From an uncultured Paracoccaceae bacterium (lineage in GTDB: Bacteria > Pseudomonadota > Alphaproteobacteria > Rhodobacterales > Rhodobacteraceae), in NCBI GenBank assembly GCA_958439195.1, contig OY288188.1, forward strand, positions 1 through 17,356: a stretch of DNA of 17,356 nucleotides, read 5' to 3'. Below, piece after piece: positions 1 through 8,664 of this stretch (position 1 is the stretch's first letter; each line of letters opens with the position of its first letter). The notes under the pieces were generated by a model. That model made no database searches, was not told the DNA's origin, and saw nothing but the letters and a program-made list of their open reading frames with translations. Both the position numbers and the translations under genes were made by a program.

Positions 1-7
1 AGCAGGG

Positions 8-22
8 CCCCTCCAGCAGGGG
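8..22. repeat. CCCCT/AGGGG hairpin (once per unit; unit 1 copy)
   Basis: Five-base arms at 8-12 and 18-22 flank a CCAGC loop. The right arm is broken in unit 13 by A at 15788, so it is not strictly maintained. Confidence 0.5.
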
Positions 23-61
23 TAGCATCCATGTTGAAAACCACACTTTTTGCTGCCTGTA

Positions 62-78
62 GCAATGCTCAGCATTGC
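62..78. repeat. 17-bp hairpin palindrome (once per unit; unit 1 copy)
   Basis: GCAATGCTCAGCATTGC has perfect 8-bp arms around one central C. It is intact in every unit, although substitutions occur nearby (6304 in unit 6). It might be a protein-binding site or cruciform, and it could also be fortuitous. Confidence 0.6.
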
Positions 79-411
79 AGGGATAGCTAATGTGGGGCCT
101 GCTGTGCAGAGCATGCATGACTGCAGCTAGTGACATGGTACTGTAAAGCCAAGGAAAGCTTGCTGATAAATGGGAGAAGTTCCATTCCATGCACCCTAAC
201 TCAGGTGACCACAGGGGCGTACCCACTTTTGACCAAAATCTGAAAAGTCAGCTCAAGCACTTTCTCAATGCGGTTGCGGTTGCCACCAATTTAGCACAGC
301 AGGCAATAATTGCATCAACAAGTTCTTTGCAACAGGCTAGACACAGCTGTTATCTCTGCTTGCACTTGAGGAAACAGGAGGTGCAAACATTGGACACAGT
401 GGACATTGGTT

Positions 412-423
412 CTGCTGCTGCTG
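412..423 (+). repeat. (CTG)4 triplet run (once per unit; unit 1 copy)
   Basis: Four CTG triplets in a row. The length is the same in all units, so there is no sign of triplet expansion. It begins 15 bases after the unit position where the transposon and the 9-bp insertion lie. The transposon has a separate similar run near its right end, around 8605-8620. Confidence 0.7.
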
Positions 424-980
424 TTTGACAGAGGCAAGGGCTTTGGCTTGGGGCAGGGCTGGTTTAAGGTACCAGGGGCTGGACCTATGCAACAGTCACA
501 GCCAGGGTGAATAAATTGTTGCATGTGCTGGCAACCCATGACGGGGGCCCTTCCTACCCCTACCCTCACCAGCTGCAGCAGTACACTAAGCAAATACCAA
601 CAACTGAGATACCTTGACTTGCACACTTCCCCTGGTAGCACATGCCGTAGGACATTACAGCTGGAGCAGGGGCTGTCTCTGAAGCTGCCTGTGCCATGCG
701 GAATACCCAAAGGGCATATCTGGCGCCCCCAAAGCAGGGTATACCCCCAGCACATGTAGCGAGCTGCTGTTCTCTGCAGGTGGAGCATGATTGGCATAGC
801 CGATGTGGTATTGTAGAAAGGGGGAGCGGTGCTGAATAAAAACATATGCTTTGAGGAGGTTGTTGAGAGATCTGCTAGCACTATCATGGCAAGATCTGGT
901 GGAAAGTGTTAAAACAGCAGTAGCAAGGGCACGTCGGGTCTAGAAGGTGGTGCTGCACCGAAGGGATATGCGTAGCATGT

Positions 981-996
981 CTTGTTTTACAACAAG
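981..996. repeat. 6-bp-arm hairpin (once per unit; unit 1 copy)
   Basis: CTTGTTTTACAACAAG has perfect 6-bp arms around TTAC. Unit 2 has T in place of the first base, which would still allow a U-G pair in RNA. Confidence 0.5.
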
Positions 997-1044
997 CCTG
1001 GCCCAGTGAACAACTCTGTGGTATGCTAGACCTTGTTTCAAGCA

Positions 1045-1100
1045 GTGACAGGTGACAAAGAAAACAGTCCTCCAAAGTGGTGGTGACAGCGTGGGTGACA
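1045..1100 (+). repeat. Cluster of four GTGACA motifs (once per unit; unit 1 copy)
   Basis: GTGACA occurs at 1045, 1052, 1083 and 1095 within 56 bases, all in the same orientation. The motifs are preserved in the other units. Unit 11 has a change between them at 14353. It could be a cluster of binding sites or the remnant of a short duplication. Confidence 0.5.
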
Positions 1101-1149
1101 GCCTTGCAGCATAGGCCCGTCTCGCCCGCCGCTGATTGCAGCATGTAGA

Positions 1150-1161
1150 AGGAAGCTTCCT
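1150..1161. repeat. 12-bp perfect palindrome (once per unit; unit 1 copy)
   Basis: AGGAAGCTTCCT is perfectly self-complementary and is present in every complete unit. With a 2-base bulge the arms extend by GTA/TAC. Confidence 0.6.
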
Positions 1162-1249
1162 ACCATCAAACTGGCATGCAAAGCACACCAGCTTCTGTTA
1201 ATACTGAATCCTTGGCAGTGACCTTGAAGCTTATGGTAAGATTGCCAGA

Positions 1250-2498
1250 AGCAGGGCCCCTCCAGCAGGGGTAGCATCCATGTTGAAAACCACACTTTTT
1301 GCTGCCTGTAGCAATGCTCAGCATTGCAGGGATAGCTAATGTGGGGCCTGCTGTGCAGAGCATGCATGACTGCAGCTAGTGACATGGTACTGTAAAGCCA
1401 AGGAAAGCTTGCTGATAAATGGGAGAAGTTCCATTCCATGCACCCTAACTCAGGTGACCACAGGGGCGTACCCACTTTTGACCAAAATCTGAAAAGTCAG
1501 CTCAAGCACTTTCTCAATGCGGTTGCGGTTGCCACCAATTTAGCACAGCAGGCAATAATTGCATCAACAAGTTCTTTGCAACAGGCTAGACACAGCTGTT
1601 ATCTCTGCTTGCACTTGAGGAAACAGGAGGTGCAAACATTGGACACAGTGGACATTGGTTCTGCTGCTGCTGTTTGACAGAGGCAAGGGCTTTGGCTTGG
1701 GGCAGGGCTGGTTTAAGGTACCAGGGGCTGGACCTATGCAACAGTCACAGCCAGGGTGAATAAATTGTTGCATGTGCTGGCAACCCATGACGGGGGCCCT
1801 TCCTACCCCTACCCTCACCAGCTGCAGCAGTACACTAAGCAAATACCAACAACTGAGATACCTTGACTTGCACACTTCCCCTGGTAGCACATGCCGTAGG
1901 ACATTACAGCTGGAGCAGGGGCTGTCTCTGAAGCTGCCTGTGCCATGCGGAATACCCAAAGGGCCTATCTGGCGCCCCCAAAGCAGGGTATACCCCCAGC
2001 ACATGTAGCGAGCTGCTGTTCTCTGCAGGTGGAGCATGATTGGCATAGCCGATGTGGTATTGTAGAAAGGGGGAGCGGTGCTGAATAAAAACATATGCTT
2101 TGAGGAGGTTGTTGAGAGATCTGCTAGCACTATCATGGCAAGATCTGGTGGAAAGTGTTAAAACAGCAGTAGCAAGGGCACGTCGGGTCTAGAAGGTGGT
2201 GCTGCACCGAAGGGATATGCGTAACATGTTTTGTTTTACAACAAGCCTGGCCCAGTGAACAACTCTGTGGTATGCTAGACCTTGTTTCAAGCAGTGACAG
2301 GTGACAAAGAAAACAGTCCTCCAAAGTGGTGGTGACAGCGTGGGTGACAGCCTTGCAGCATAGGCCCGTCTCGCCCGCCGCTGATTGCAGCATGTAGAAG
2401 GAAGCTTCCTACCATCAAACTGGCATGCAAAGCACACCAGCTTCTGTTAATACTGAATCCTTGGCAGTGACCTTGAAGCTTATGGTAAGATTGCCAGA
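1250..2498. repeat. Array unit 2
   Basis: Complete unit. It differs from unit 1 by C at 1965 (GGGCCTATC, a state shared with units 3, 4 and 7), A at the GTAACATG site and a private T at 2230. That T changes the outermost pair of the hairpin around 2230-2245 to a T opposite G. No gene is supported. Confidence 0.95.
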
Positions 2499-3747
2499 AG
2501 CAGGGCCCCTCCAGCAGGGGTAGCATCCATGTTGAAAACCACACTTTTTGCTGCCTGTAGCAATGCTCAGCATTGCAGGGATAGCTAATGTGGGGCCTGC
2601 TGTGCAGAGCATGCATGACTGCAGCTAGTGACATGGTACTGTAAAGCCAAGGAAAGCTTGCTGATAAATGGGAGAAGTTCCATTCCATGCACCCTAACTC
2701 AGGTGACCACAGGGGCGTACCCACTTTTGACCAAAATCTGAAAAGTCAGCTCAAGCACTTTCTCAATGCGGTTGCGGTTGCCACCAATTTAGCACAGCAG
2801 GCAATAATTGCATCAACAAGTTCTTTGCAACAGGCTAGACACAGCTGTTATCTCTGCTTGCACTTGAGGAAACAGGAGGTGCAAACATTGGACACAGTGG
2901 ACATTGGTTCTGCTGCTGCTGTTTGACAGAGGCAAGGGCTTTGGCTTGGGGCAGGGCTGGTTTAAGGTACCAGGGGCTGGACCTATGCAACAGTCACAGC
3001 CAGGGTGAATAAATTGTTGCATGTGCTGGCAACCCATGACGGGGGCCCTTCCTACCCCTACCCTCACCAGCTGCAGCAGTACACTAAGCAAATACCAACA
3101 ACTGAGATACCTTGACTTGCACACTTCCCCTGGTAGCACATGCCGTAGGACATTACAGCTGGAGCAGGGGCTGTCTCTGAAGCTGCCTGTGCCATGCGGA
3201 ATACCCAAAGGGCCTATCTGGCGCCCCCAAAGCAGGGTATACCCCCAGCACATGTAGCGAGCTGCTGTTCTCTGCAGGTGGAGCATGATTGGCATAGCCG
3301 ATGTGGTATTGTAGAAAGGGGGAGCGGTGCTGAATAAAAACATATGCTTTGAGGAGGTTGTTGAGAGATCTGCTAGCACTATCATGGCAAGATCTGGTGG
3401 AAAGTGTTAAAACAGCAGTAGCAAGGGCACGTCGGGTCTAGAAGGTGGTGCTGCACCGAAGGGATATGCGTAACATGTCTTGTTTTACAACAAGCCTGGC
3501 CCAGTGAACAACTCTGTGGTATGCTAGACCTTGTTTCAAGCAGTGACAGGTGACAAAGAAAACAGTCCTCCAAAGTGGTGGTGACAGCGTGGGTGACAGC
3601 CTTGCAGCATAGGCCCGTCTCGCCCGCCGCTGATTGCAGCATGTAGAAGGAAGCTTCCTACCATCAAACTGGCATGCAAAGCACACCAGCTTCTGTTAAT
3701 ACTGAATCCTTGGCAGTGACCTTGAAGCTTATGGTAAGATTGCCAGA
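2499..3747. repeat. Array unit 3
   Basis: Complete unit. It has the GGGCCTATC state and otherwise the common states (CACCGAAGG, GCCTGGCCC, CATTGGTTC). I noticed no private variant. No gene is supported. Confidence 0.95.
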
Positions 3748-4996
3748 AGCAGGGCCCCTCCAGCAGGGGTAGCATCCATGTTGAAAACCACACTTTTTGC
3801 TGCCTGTAGCAATGCTCAGCATTGCAGGGATAGCTAATGTGGGGCCTGCTGTGCAGAGCATGCATGACTGCAGCTAGTGACATGGTACTGTAAAGCCAAG
3901 GAAAGCTTGCTGATAAATGGGAGAAGTTCCATTCCATGCACCCTAACTCAGGTGACCACAGGGGCGTACCCACTTTTGACCAAAATCTGAAAAGTCAGCT
4001 CAAGCACTTTCTCAATGCGGTTGCGGTTGCCACCAATTTAGCACAGCAGGCAATAATTGCATCAACAAGTTCTTTGCAACAGGCTAGACACAGCTGTTAT
4101 CTCTGCTTGCACTTGAGGAAACAGGAGGTGCAAACATTGGACACAGTGGACATTTGTTCTGCTGCTGCTGTTTGACAGAGGCAAGGGCTTTGGCTTGGGG
4201 CAGGGCTGGTTTAAGGTACCAGGGGCTGGACCTATGCAACAGTCACAGCCAGGGTGAATAAATTGTTGCATGTGCTGGCAACCCATGACGGGGGCCCTTC
4301 CTACCCCTACCCTCACCAGCTGCAGCAGTACACTAAGCAAATACCAACAACTGAGATACCTTGACTTGCACACTTCCCCTGGTAGCACATGCCGTAGGAC
4401 ATTACAGCTGGAGCAGGGGCTGTCTCTGAAGCTGCCTGTGCCATGCGGAATACCCAAAGGGCCTATCTGGCGCCCCCAAAGCAGGGTATACCCCCAGCAC
4501 ATGTAGCGAGCTGCTGTTCTCTGCAGGTGGAGCATGATTGGCATAGCCGATGTGGTATTGTAGAAAGGGGGAGCGGTGCTGAATAAAAACATATGCTTTG
4601 AGGAGGTTGTTGAGAGATCTGCTAGCACTATCATGGCAAGATCTGGTGGAAAGTGTTAAAACAGCAGTAGCAAGGGCACGTCGGGTCTAGAAGGTGGTGC
4701 TGCACCCAAGGGATATGCGTAACATGTCTTGTTTTACAACAAGCCTGTCCCAGTGAACAACTCTGTGGTATGCTAGACCTTGTTTCAAGCAGTGACAGGT
4801 GACAAAGAAAACAGTCCTCCAAAGTGGTGGTGACAGCGTGGGTGACAGCCTTGCAGCATAGGCCCGTCTCGCCCGCCGCTGATTGCAGCATGTAGAAGGA
4901 AGCTTCCTACCATCAAACTGGCATGCAAAGCACACCAGCTTCTGTTAATACTGAATCCTTGGCAGTGACCTTGAAGCTTATGGTAAGATTGCCAGA
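3748..4996. repeat. Array unit 4
   Basis: Complete unit with a distinctive haplotype: CATTTGTTC (T at 4155), GGGCCTATC, CACCCAAGG (C at 4707) and GCCTGTCCC (T at 4748). The same combination reappears in the right part of unit 7, making unit 4 the likely relative of that segment. It is the last unit with A at the site next to the insertion hotspot (4145). Intact units downstream carry T there. No gene is supported. Confidence 0.95.
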
Positions 4997-6245
4997 AGCA
5001 GGGCCCCTCCAGCAGGGGTAGCATCCATGTTGAAAACCACACTTTTTGCTGCCTGTAGCAATGCTCAGCATTGCAGGGATAGCTAATGTGGGGCCTGCTG
5101 TGCAGAGCATGCATGACTGCAGCTAGTGACATGGTACTGTAAAGCCAAGGAAAGCTTGCTGATAAATGGGAGAAGTTCCATTCCATGCACCCTAACTCAG
5201 GTGACCACAGGGGCGTACCCACTTTTGACCAAAATCTGAAAAGTCAGCTCAAGCACTTTCTCAATGCGGTTGCGGTTGCCACCAATTTAGCACAGCAGGC
5301 AATAATTGCATCAACAAGTTCTTTGCAACAGGCTAGACACAGCTGTTATCTCTGCTTGCACTTGAGGAAACAGGAGGTGCAAACATTGGACACTGTGGAC
5401 ATTGGTTCTGCTGCTGCTGTTTGACAGAGGCAAGGGCTTTGGCTTGGGGCAGGGATGGTTTAAGGTACCAGGGGCTGGACCTATGCAACAGTCACAGCCA
5501 GGGTGAATAAATTGTTGCATGTGCTGGCAACCCATGACGGGGGCCCTTCCTACCCCTACCCTCACCAGCTGCAGCAGTACACTAAGCAAATACCAACAAC
5601 TGAGATACCTTGACTTGCACACTTCCCCTGGTAGCACATGCCGTAGGACATTACAGCTGGAGCAGGGGCTGTCTCTGAAGCTGCCTGTGCCATGCGGAAT
5701 ACCCAAAGGGCATATCTGGCGCCCCCAAAGCAGGGTATACCCCCGGCACATGTAGCGAGCTGCTGTTCTCTGCAGGTGGAGCATGATTGGCATAGCCGAT
5801 GTGGTATTGTAGAAAGGGGGAGCGGTGCTGAATAAAAACATATGCTTTGAGGAGGTTGTTGAGAGATCTGCTAGCACTATCATGGCAAGATCTGGTGGAA
5901 AGTGTTAAAACAGCAGTAGCAAGGGCACGTCGGGTCTAGAAGGTGGTGCTGCACCCAAGGGATATGCGTAACATGTCTTGTTTTACAACAAGCCTGGCCC
6001 AGTGAACAACTCTGTGGTATGCTAGACCTTGTTTCAAGCAGTGACAGGTGACAAAGAAAACAGTCCTCCAAAGTGGTGGTGACAGCGTGGGTGACAGCCT
6101 TGCAGCATAGGCCCGTCTCGCCCGCCGCTGATTGCAGCATGTAGAAGGAAGCTTCCTACCATCAAACTGGCATGCAAAGCACACCAGCTTCTGTTAATAC
6201 TGAATCCTTGGCAGTGACCTTGAAGCTTATGGTAAGATTGCCAGA
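4997..6245. repeat. Array unit 5
   Basis: Complete unit. Marker states are T at 5394 (CACTGTGG), A at 5455 (GGGATGG), GGGCATATC, G at 5745 (CCCGGCACA, shared only with unit 8), CACCCAAGG and GCCTGGCCC. It forms the second half of the tract duplicated in units 7-8. No gene is supported. Confidence 0.95.
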
Positions 6246-7494
6246 AGCAGGGCCCCTCCAGCAGGGGTAGCATCCATGTTGAAAACCACACTTTTTGCTG
6301 CCTATAGCAATGCTCAGCATTGCAGGGATAGCTAATGTGGGGCCTGCTGTGCAGAGCATGCATGACTGCAGCTAGTGACATGGTACTGTAAAGCCAAGGA
6401 AAGCTTGCTGATAAATGGGAGAAGTTCCATTCCATGCACCCTAACTCAGGTGACCACAGGGGCGTACCCACTTTTGACCAAAATCTGAAAAGTCAGCTCA
6501 AGCACTTTCTCAATGCGGTTGCGGTTGCCACCAATTTAGCACAGCAGGCAATAATTGCATCAACAAGTTCTTTGCAACAGGCTAGACACAGCTGTTATCT
6601 CTGCTTGCACTTGAGGAAACAGGAGGTGCAAACATTGGACACTGTGGACATTGGTTCTGCTGCTGCTGTTTGACAGAGGCAAGGGCTTTGGCTTGGGGCA
6701 GGGATGGTTTAAGGTACCAGGGGCTGGACCTATGCAACAGTCACAGCCAGGGTGAATAAATTGTTGCATGTGCTGGCAACCCATGACGGGGGCCCTTCCT
6801 ACCCCTACCCTCACCAGCTGCAGCAGTACACTAAGCAAATACCAACAACTGAGATACCTTGACTTGCACACTTCCCCTGGTAGCACATGCCGTAGGACAT
6901 TACAGCTGGAGCAGGGGCTGTCTCTGAAGCTGCCTGTGCCATGCGGAATACCCAAAGGGCATATCTGGCGCCCCCAAAGCAGGGTATACCCCCAGCACAT
7001 GTAGCGAGCTGCTGTTCTCTGCAGGTGGAGCATGATTGGCATAGCCGATGTGGTATTGTAGAAAGGGGGAGCGGTGCTGAATAAAAACATATGCTTTGAG
7101 GAGGTTGTTGAGAGATCTGCTAGCACTATCATGGCAAGATCTGGTGGAAAGTGTTAAAACAGCAGTAGCAAGGGCACGTCGGGTCTAGAAGGTGGTGCTG
7201 CACCGAAGGGATATGCGTAACATGTCTTGTTTTACAACAAGCCTGGCCCAGTGAACAACTCTGTGGTATGCTAGACCTTGTTTCAAGCAGTGACAGGTGA
7301 CAAAGAAAACAGTCCTCCAAAGTGGTGGTGACAGCGTGGGTGACAGCCTTGCAGCATAGGCCCGTCTCGCCCGCCGCTGATTGCAGCATGTAGAAGGAAG
7401 CTTCCTACCATCAAACTGGCATGCAAAGCACACCAGCTTCTGTTAATACTGAATCCTTGGCAGTGACCTTGAAGCTTATGGTAAGATTGCCAGA
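6246..7494. repeat. Array unit 6
   Basis: Complete unit. It shares the GGGATGG state with units 5 and 8, has CACCGAAGG, and carries a private A at 6304 (CCTATAGC, where the others read CCTGTAGC). No gene is supported. Confidence 0.95.
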
Positions 7495-7888
7495 AGCAGG
7501 GCCCCTCCAGCAGGGGTAGCATCCATGTTGAAAACCACACTTTTTGCTGCCTGTAGCAATGCTCAGCATTGCAGGGATAGCTAATGTGGGGCCTGCTGTG
7601 CAGAGCATGCATGACTGCAGCTAGTGACATGGTACTGTAAAGCCAAGGAAAGCTTGCTGATAAATGGGAGAAGTTCCATTCCATGCACCCTAACTCAGGT
7701 GACCACAGGGGCGTACCCACTTTTGACCAAAATCTGAAAAGTCAGCTCAAGCACTTTCTCAATGCGGTTGCGGTTGCCACCAATTTAGCACAGCAGGCAA
7801 TAATTGCATCAACAAGTTCTTTGCAACAGGCTAGACACAGCTGTTATCTCTGCTTGCACTTGAGGAAACAGGAGGTGCAAACATTGGA

Positions 7889-7891
7889 CAC
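7889..7891. other. Left copy of probable target site duplication (CAC)
   Basis: The uninterrupted unit reads GGACAC then A or T then GTGG. In unit 7 GGACAC is followed by the element, and the right flank at 8662-8664 is AAC followed by TGTGG. CAC and AAC are best explained as a 3-bp duplication with one later substitution, and this fits the length arithmetic. Confidence 0.6.
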
Positions 7892-7910
7892 GGTTGCAAA
7901 AGTTTTGGCC
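7892..7910 (+). repeat. Left terminal inverted repeat (19 bp)
   Basis: GGTTGCAAAAGTTTTGGCC is the perfect reverse complement of 8643-8661. Its inner half overlaps a 17-bp palindrome at 7901-7917. Confidence 0.9.
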
Positions 7911-7917
7911 CAAAACT
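7901..7917. repeat. Subterminal palindrome of the transposon
   Basis: AGTTTTGGCCCAAAACT has 8-bp arms around one central base. It overlaps the inner part of the left terminal repeat and has no equivalent at the right end, so the two ends are not structurally symmetrical. It may be a transposase contact site or a chance structure. Confidence 0.6.
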
Positions 7918-8300
7918 CAGATTTTGTTAGGAAATGGTCTGCTTCTGTGAAATGGCATGGCCGTTCATTGCTCTCTTGCACAGGCAGCTTCTGTATGAGG
8001 TCCAGGTTGTCACCAATGGGTGCGGTCAGCATCTCTGTTGCTCTGTGTTGCTTGGCTGCTGAGAAAAGCAGGGGTCTTGCAAGGGAGACAGCGGAGGCAT
8101 TTTTGCTGCTTTTTAAGGGGGTAAATGCTGAGAACTGCCAGCAGGCACAGGTGCCCTTTCTTTACTGTTTAGGGGCAGTAGCATATAGACCAGGTGTGAA
8201 GCAGGTGCAGGGGCTATACCAGTTCAATGGCAGGGCAGGTGGGGGTAGGCAGGGCATGCGAGAAGTTGGGGCAAGTGCAAGGCTGAGCTGAGAGGGCTGT

Positions 8301-8326
8301 GGGAGGGGAGCAGATGGGGTGTGGGG
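8301..8326 (+). other. G-quadruplex motif
   Basis: Runs GGG (8301-8303), GGGG (8305-8308), GGGG (8316-8319) and GGGG (8323-8326) are separated by loops of 1, 7 and 3 bases, which fits the G3+N1-7 rule. It sits in a broader G-rich plus-strand tract at about 8225-8405 inside the transposon. Whether it folds is unknown. Confidence 0.65.
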
Positions 8327-8426
8327 CTGGCAACCACAGGAGGGGCAGAGGTGGAAGGGGAGAGCCAGGTTAAAAAAAGCAGGAGGGCTATAGGAACAGG
8401 GGGGAGGCTTGCTGGTCTGCGTCTGT

Positions 8427-8454
8427 GGCTAAGGCTAAGGCTGGCTGGCTGGCT
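8427..8454 (+). repeat. Short GGCT/AAGGCT simple repeat
   Basis: Two GGCTAA steps are followed by four tandem GGCT words, ending in an AT-rich run. It lies inside the SINE-like part of the insertion and is probably slippage-derived. Confidence 0.7.
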
Positions 8455-8474
8455 TTTATATAGTATATTTATAG

Positions 8475-8544
8475 GGCACGCCCGGGGCTCGAACTCGGGA
8501 CGTCTCGCGTGCGAGGCTACTTGTGGTACCACTTGGGCATACTA
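8475..8544 (-). ncRNA. Degenerate tRNA-like segment with RNA polymerase III A and B boxes
   Basis: Read on the minus strand, TGCCCAAGTGG (8539-8529) matches the A-box consensus TGGCNNAGTGG at eight of nine fixed positions. GTTCGAGCC (8494-8486) fits the B-box core GWTCRANNC. The gap between the boxes, about 34 bases, is normal for a tRNA. The T arm folds with one A-C mismatch around TTCGAGC, and the outer ends can form about six of seven acceptor pairs, two of them G-U. The anticodon arm does not fold properly, so a working tRNA is unlikely. The best reading is a tRNA-derived internal promoter, as in SINE heads. A decayed tRNA pseudogene is the alternative. Confidence 0.6.
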
Positions 8545-8642
8545 ACTGTAGCACATTGATGCTCTGCCTGTTTACTTTCTTAAACATAAATGGTTGTAAA
8601 TCAGGTCTTGCTGCTGCTGCTTAAACCCCAGCCTTATGTTCC

Positions 8643-8661
8643 GGCCAAAACTTTTGCAACC
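8643..8661 (-). repeat. Right terminal inverted repeat (19 bp)
   Basis: GGCCAAAACTTTTGCAACC is the perfect reverse complement of 7892-7910. The match stops at the next inner base. Confidence 0.9.
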
Positions 8662-8664
8662 AAC
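8662..8664. other. Right copy of probable target site duplication (AAC)
   Basis: Three extra bases lie between the right inverted repeat and the resumption of the unit at TGTGGAC. They match the left copy CAC at two of three positions. Confidence 0.55.

Larger units (their letters stand above)
1..1249. repeat. Array unit 1 (reference copy)
   Basis: Complete 1,249-bp unit used here as the coordinate reference. It carries C at 398-type site state 'a', A at 716 (GGGCATATC) and G at 960. It has a private G at 975 (GTAGCATG, where the other units read GTAACATG). Recognisable landmarks are a CCCCT/AGGGG hairpin at 8-22, a 17-bp hairpin at 62-78, a (CTG)4 run at 412-423, AATAAA words at 510-515 and 835-840, a hairpin at 981-996, a GTGACA cluster at 1045-1100 and a 12-bp palindrome at 1150-1161. 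The open frames it contains, the longest being 190 codons on the minus strand at 315-887, do not behave like coding sequence when units are compared. Confidence 0.95.
7892..8041 (-). pseudogene. Coding-like stretch at the left end of the transposon (possible captured exon)
   Basis: On the minus strand a frame stays open from about 8041 through the terminal repeat into the array unit, stopping near 7844. It contains a Met at 8032. The part inside the element, with segments such as GDNLDLIQKLPVQE and HFTEADHFLTKSEFW, has a balanced composition rich in charged residues. This is unlike the Cys-rich frames of the array unit. A polypyrimidine stretch ending in CAG lies just upstream on that strand, as at a 3' splice site. 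It could be a remnant exon picked up by the element or an accident. I do not recognise a family, and no complete gene can be built from it. Confidence 0.15.
8372..8545 (-). mobile_element. Possible tRNA-derived SINE nested in the transposon
   Basis: The tRNA-like head near 8545 is followed on the minus strand by an AT-rich segment (about 8455-8473), GCC-rich short repeats and a run of seven T at 8378-8372, a potential RNA polymerase III stop. A transcript of about 170 nt would be SINE-sized. I could not recognise clear target duplications around it or a family, so the limits are tentative. tRNA-related SINEs are known in green algae such as Chlamydomonas, but I claim no identity. Confidence 0.35.
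7892..8661. mobile_element. Non-autonomous DNA transposon (MITE-like), 770 bp
   Basis: This sequence is absent from every other unit and interrupts unit 7. Its ends are perfect 19-bp inverted repeats, GGTTGCAAAAGTTTTGGCC at 7892-7910 and its reverse complement at 8643-8661. The flanks are CAC on the left and AAC on the right, a 3-bp target duplication with one mismatch. Unit 7 is 773 bp longer than normal, which equals 770 plus 3. A 3-bp duplication is typical of PIF/Harbinger elements, and CACTA elements also give 2-3 bp, but the ends do not start with CACTA. A 2-bp AC duplication with one extra base is an alternative reading. No transposase is encoded, so movement would depend on enzymes supplied elsewhere. 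The interior holds a tRNA-like segment, a G-rich tract and a coding-like stretch, suggesting captured or nested sequence. Confidence 0.85.

Noticed and set aside
189..428. 79-codon plus-strand frame beginning MHPNSGDH
   Set aside because: A single T-to-A change (13555 in unit 11) creates a stop at about codon 35 in units 11-14. No start context or homology supports it.
1..1249. Tandem 5S rRNA or spliced-leader type gene repeat
   Set aside because: I searched the unit by eye for 5S internal promoter words, B-box matches and snRNA signatures and found none. The only B-box match in the window is in the transposon.
1038..1475. 145-codon minus-strand frame repeated in most units
   Set aside because: It spans the arbitrary unit junction, has no recognisable domain, and is disrupted in unit 12 by a 1-bp deletion. 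It is open because the sequence is a repeat, not because it is selected.
7979..7992. 14-base match between the transposon (minus strand) and the array unit at 681-694
   Set aside because: GAAGCTGCCTGTGC occurs in both, but the match does not extend on either side. It is more likely chance than shared origin.
7683..8291. 202-codon plus-strand frame, the longest in the window
   Set aside because: It starts in unit 7 and runs by chance into the transposon. The other units stop after 79 codons, and the frame is closed much earlier in units 11-14.
8224..8545. Overlapping frames of 102 codons (minus) and 74 codons (plus) inside the transposon
   Set aside because: They are low-complexity Ser/Pro/Leu and Gly/Arg reads of the G-rich tract and the tRNA-like segment.
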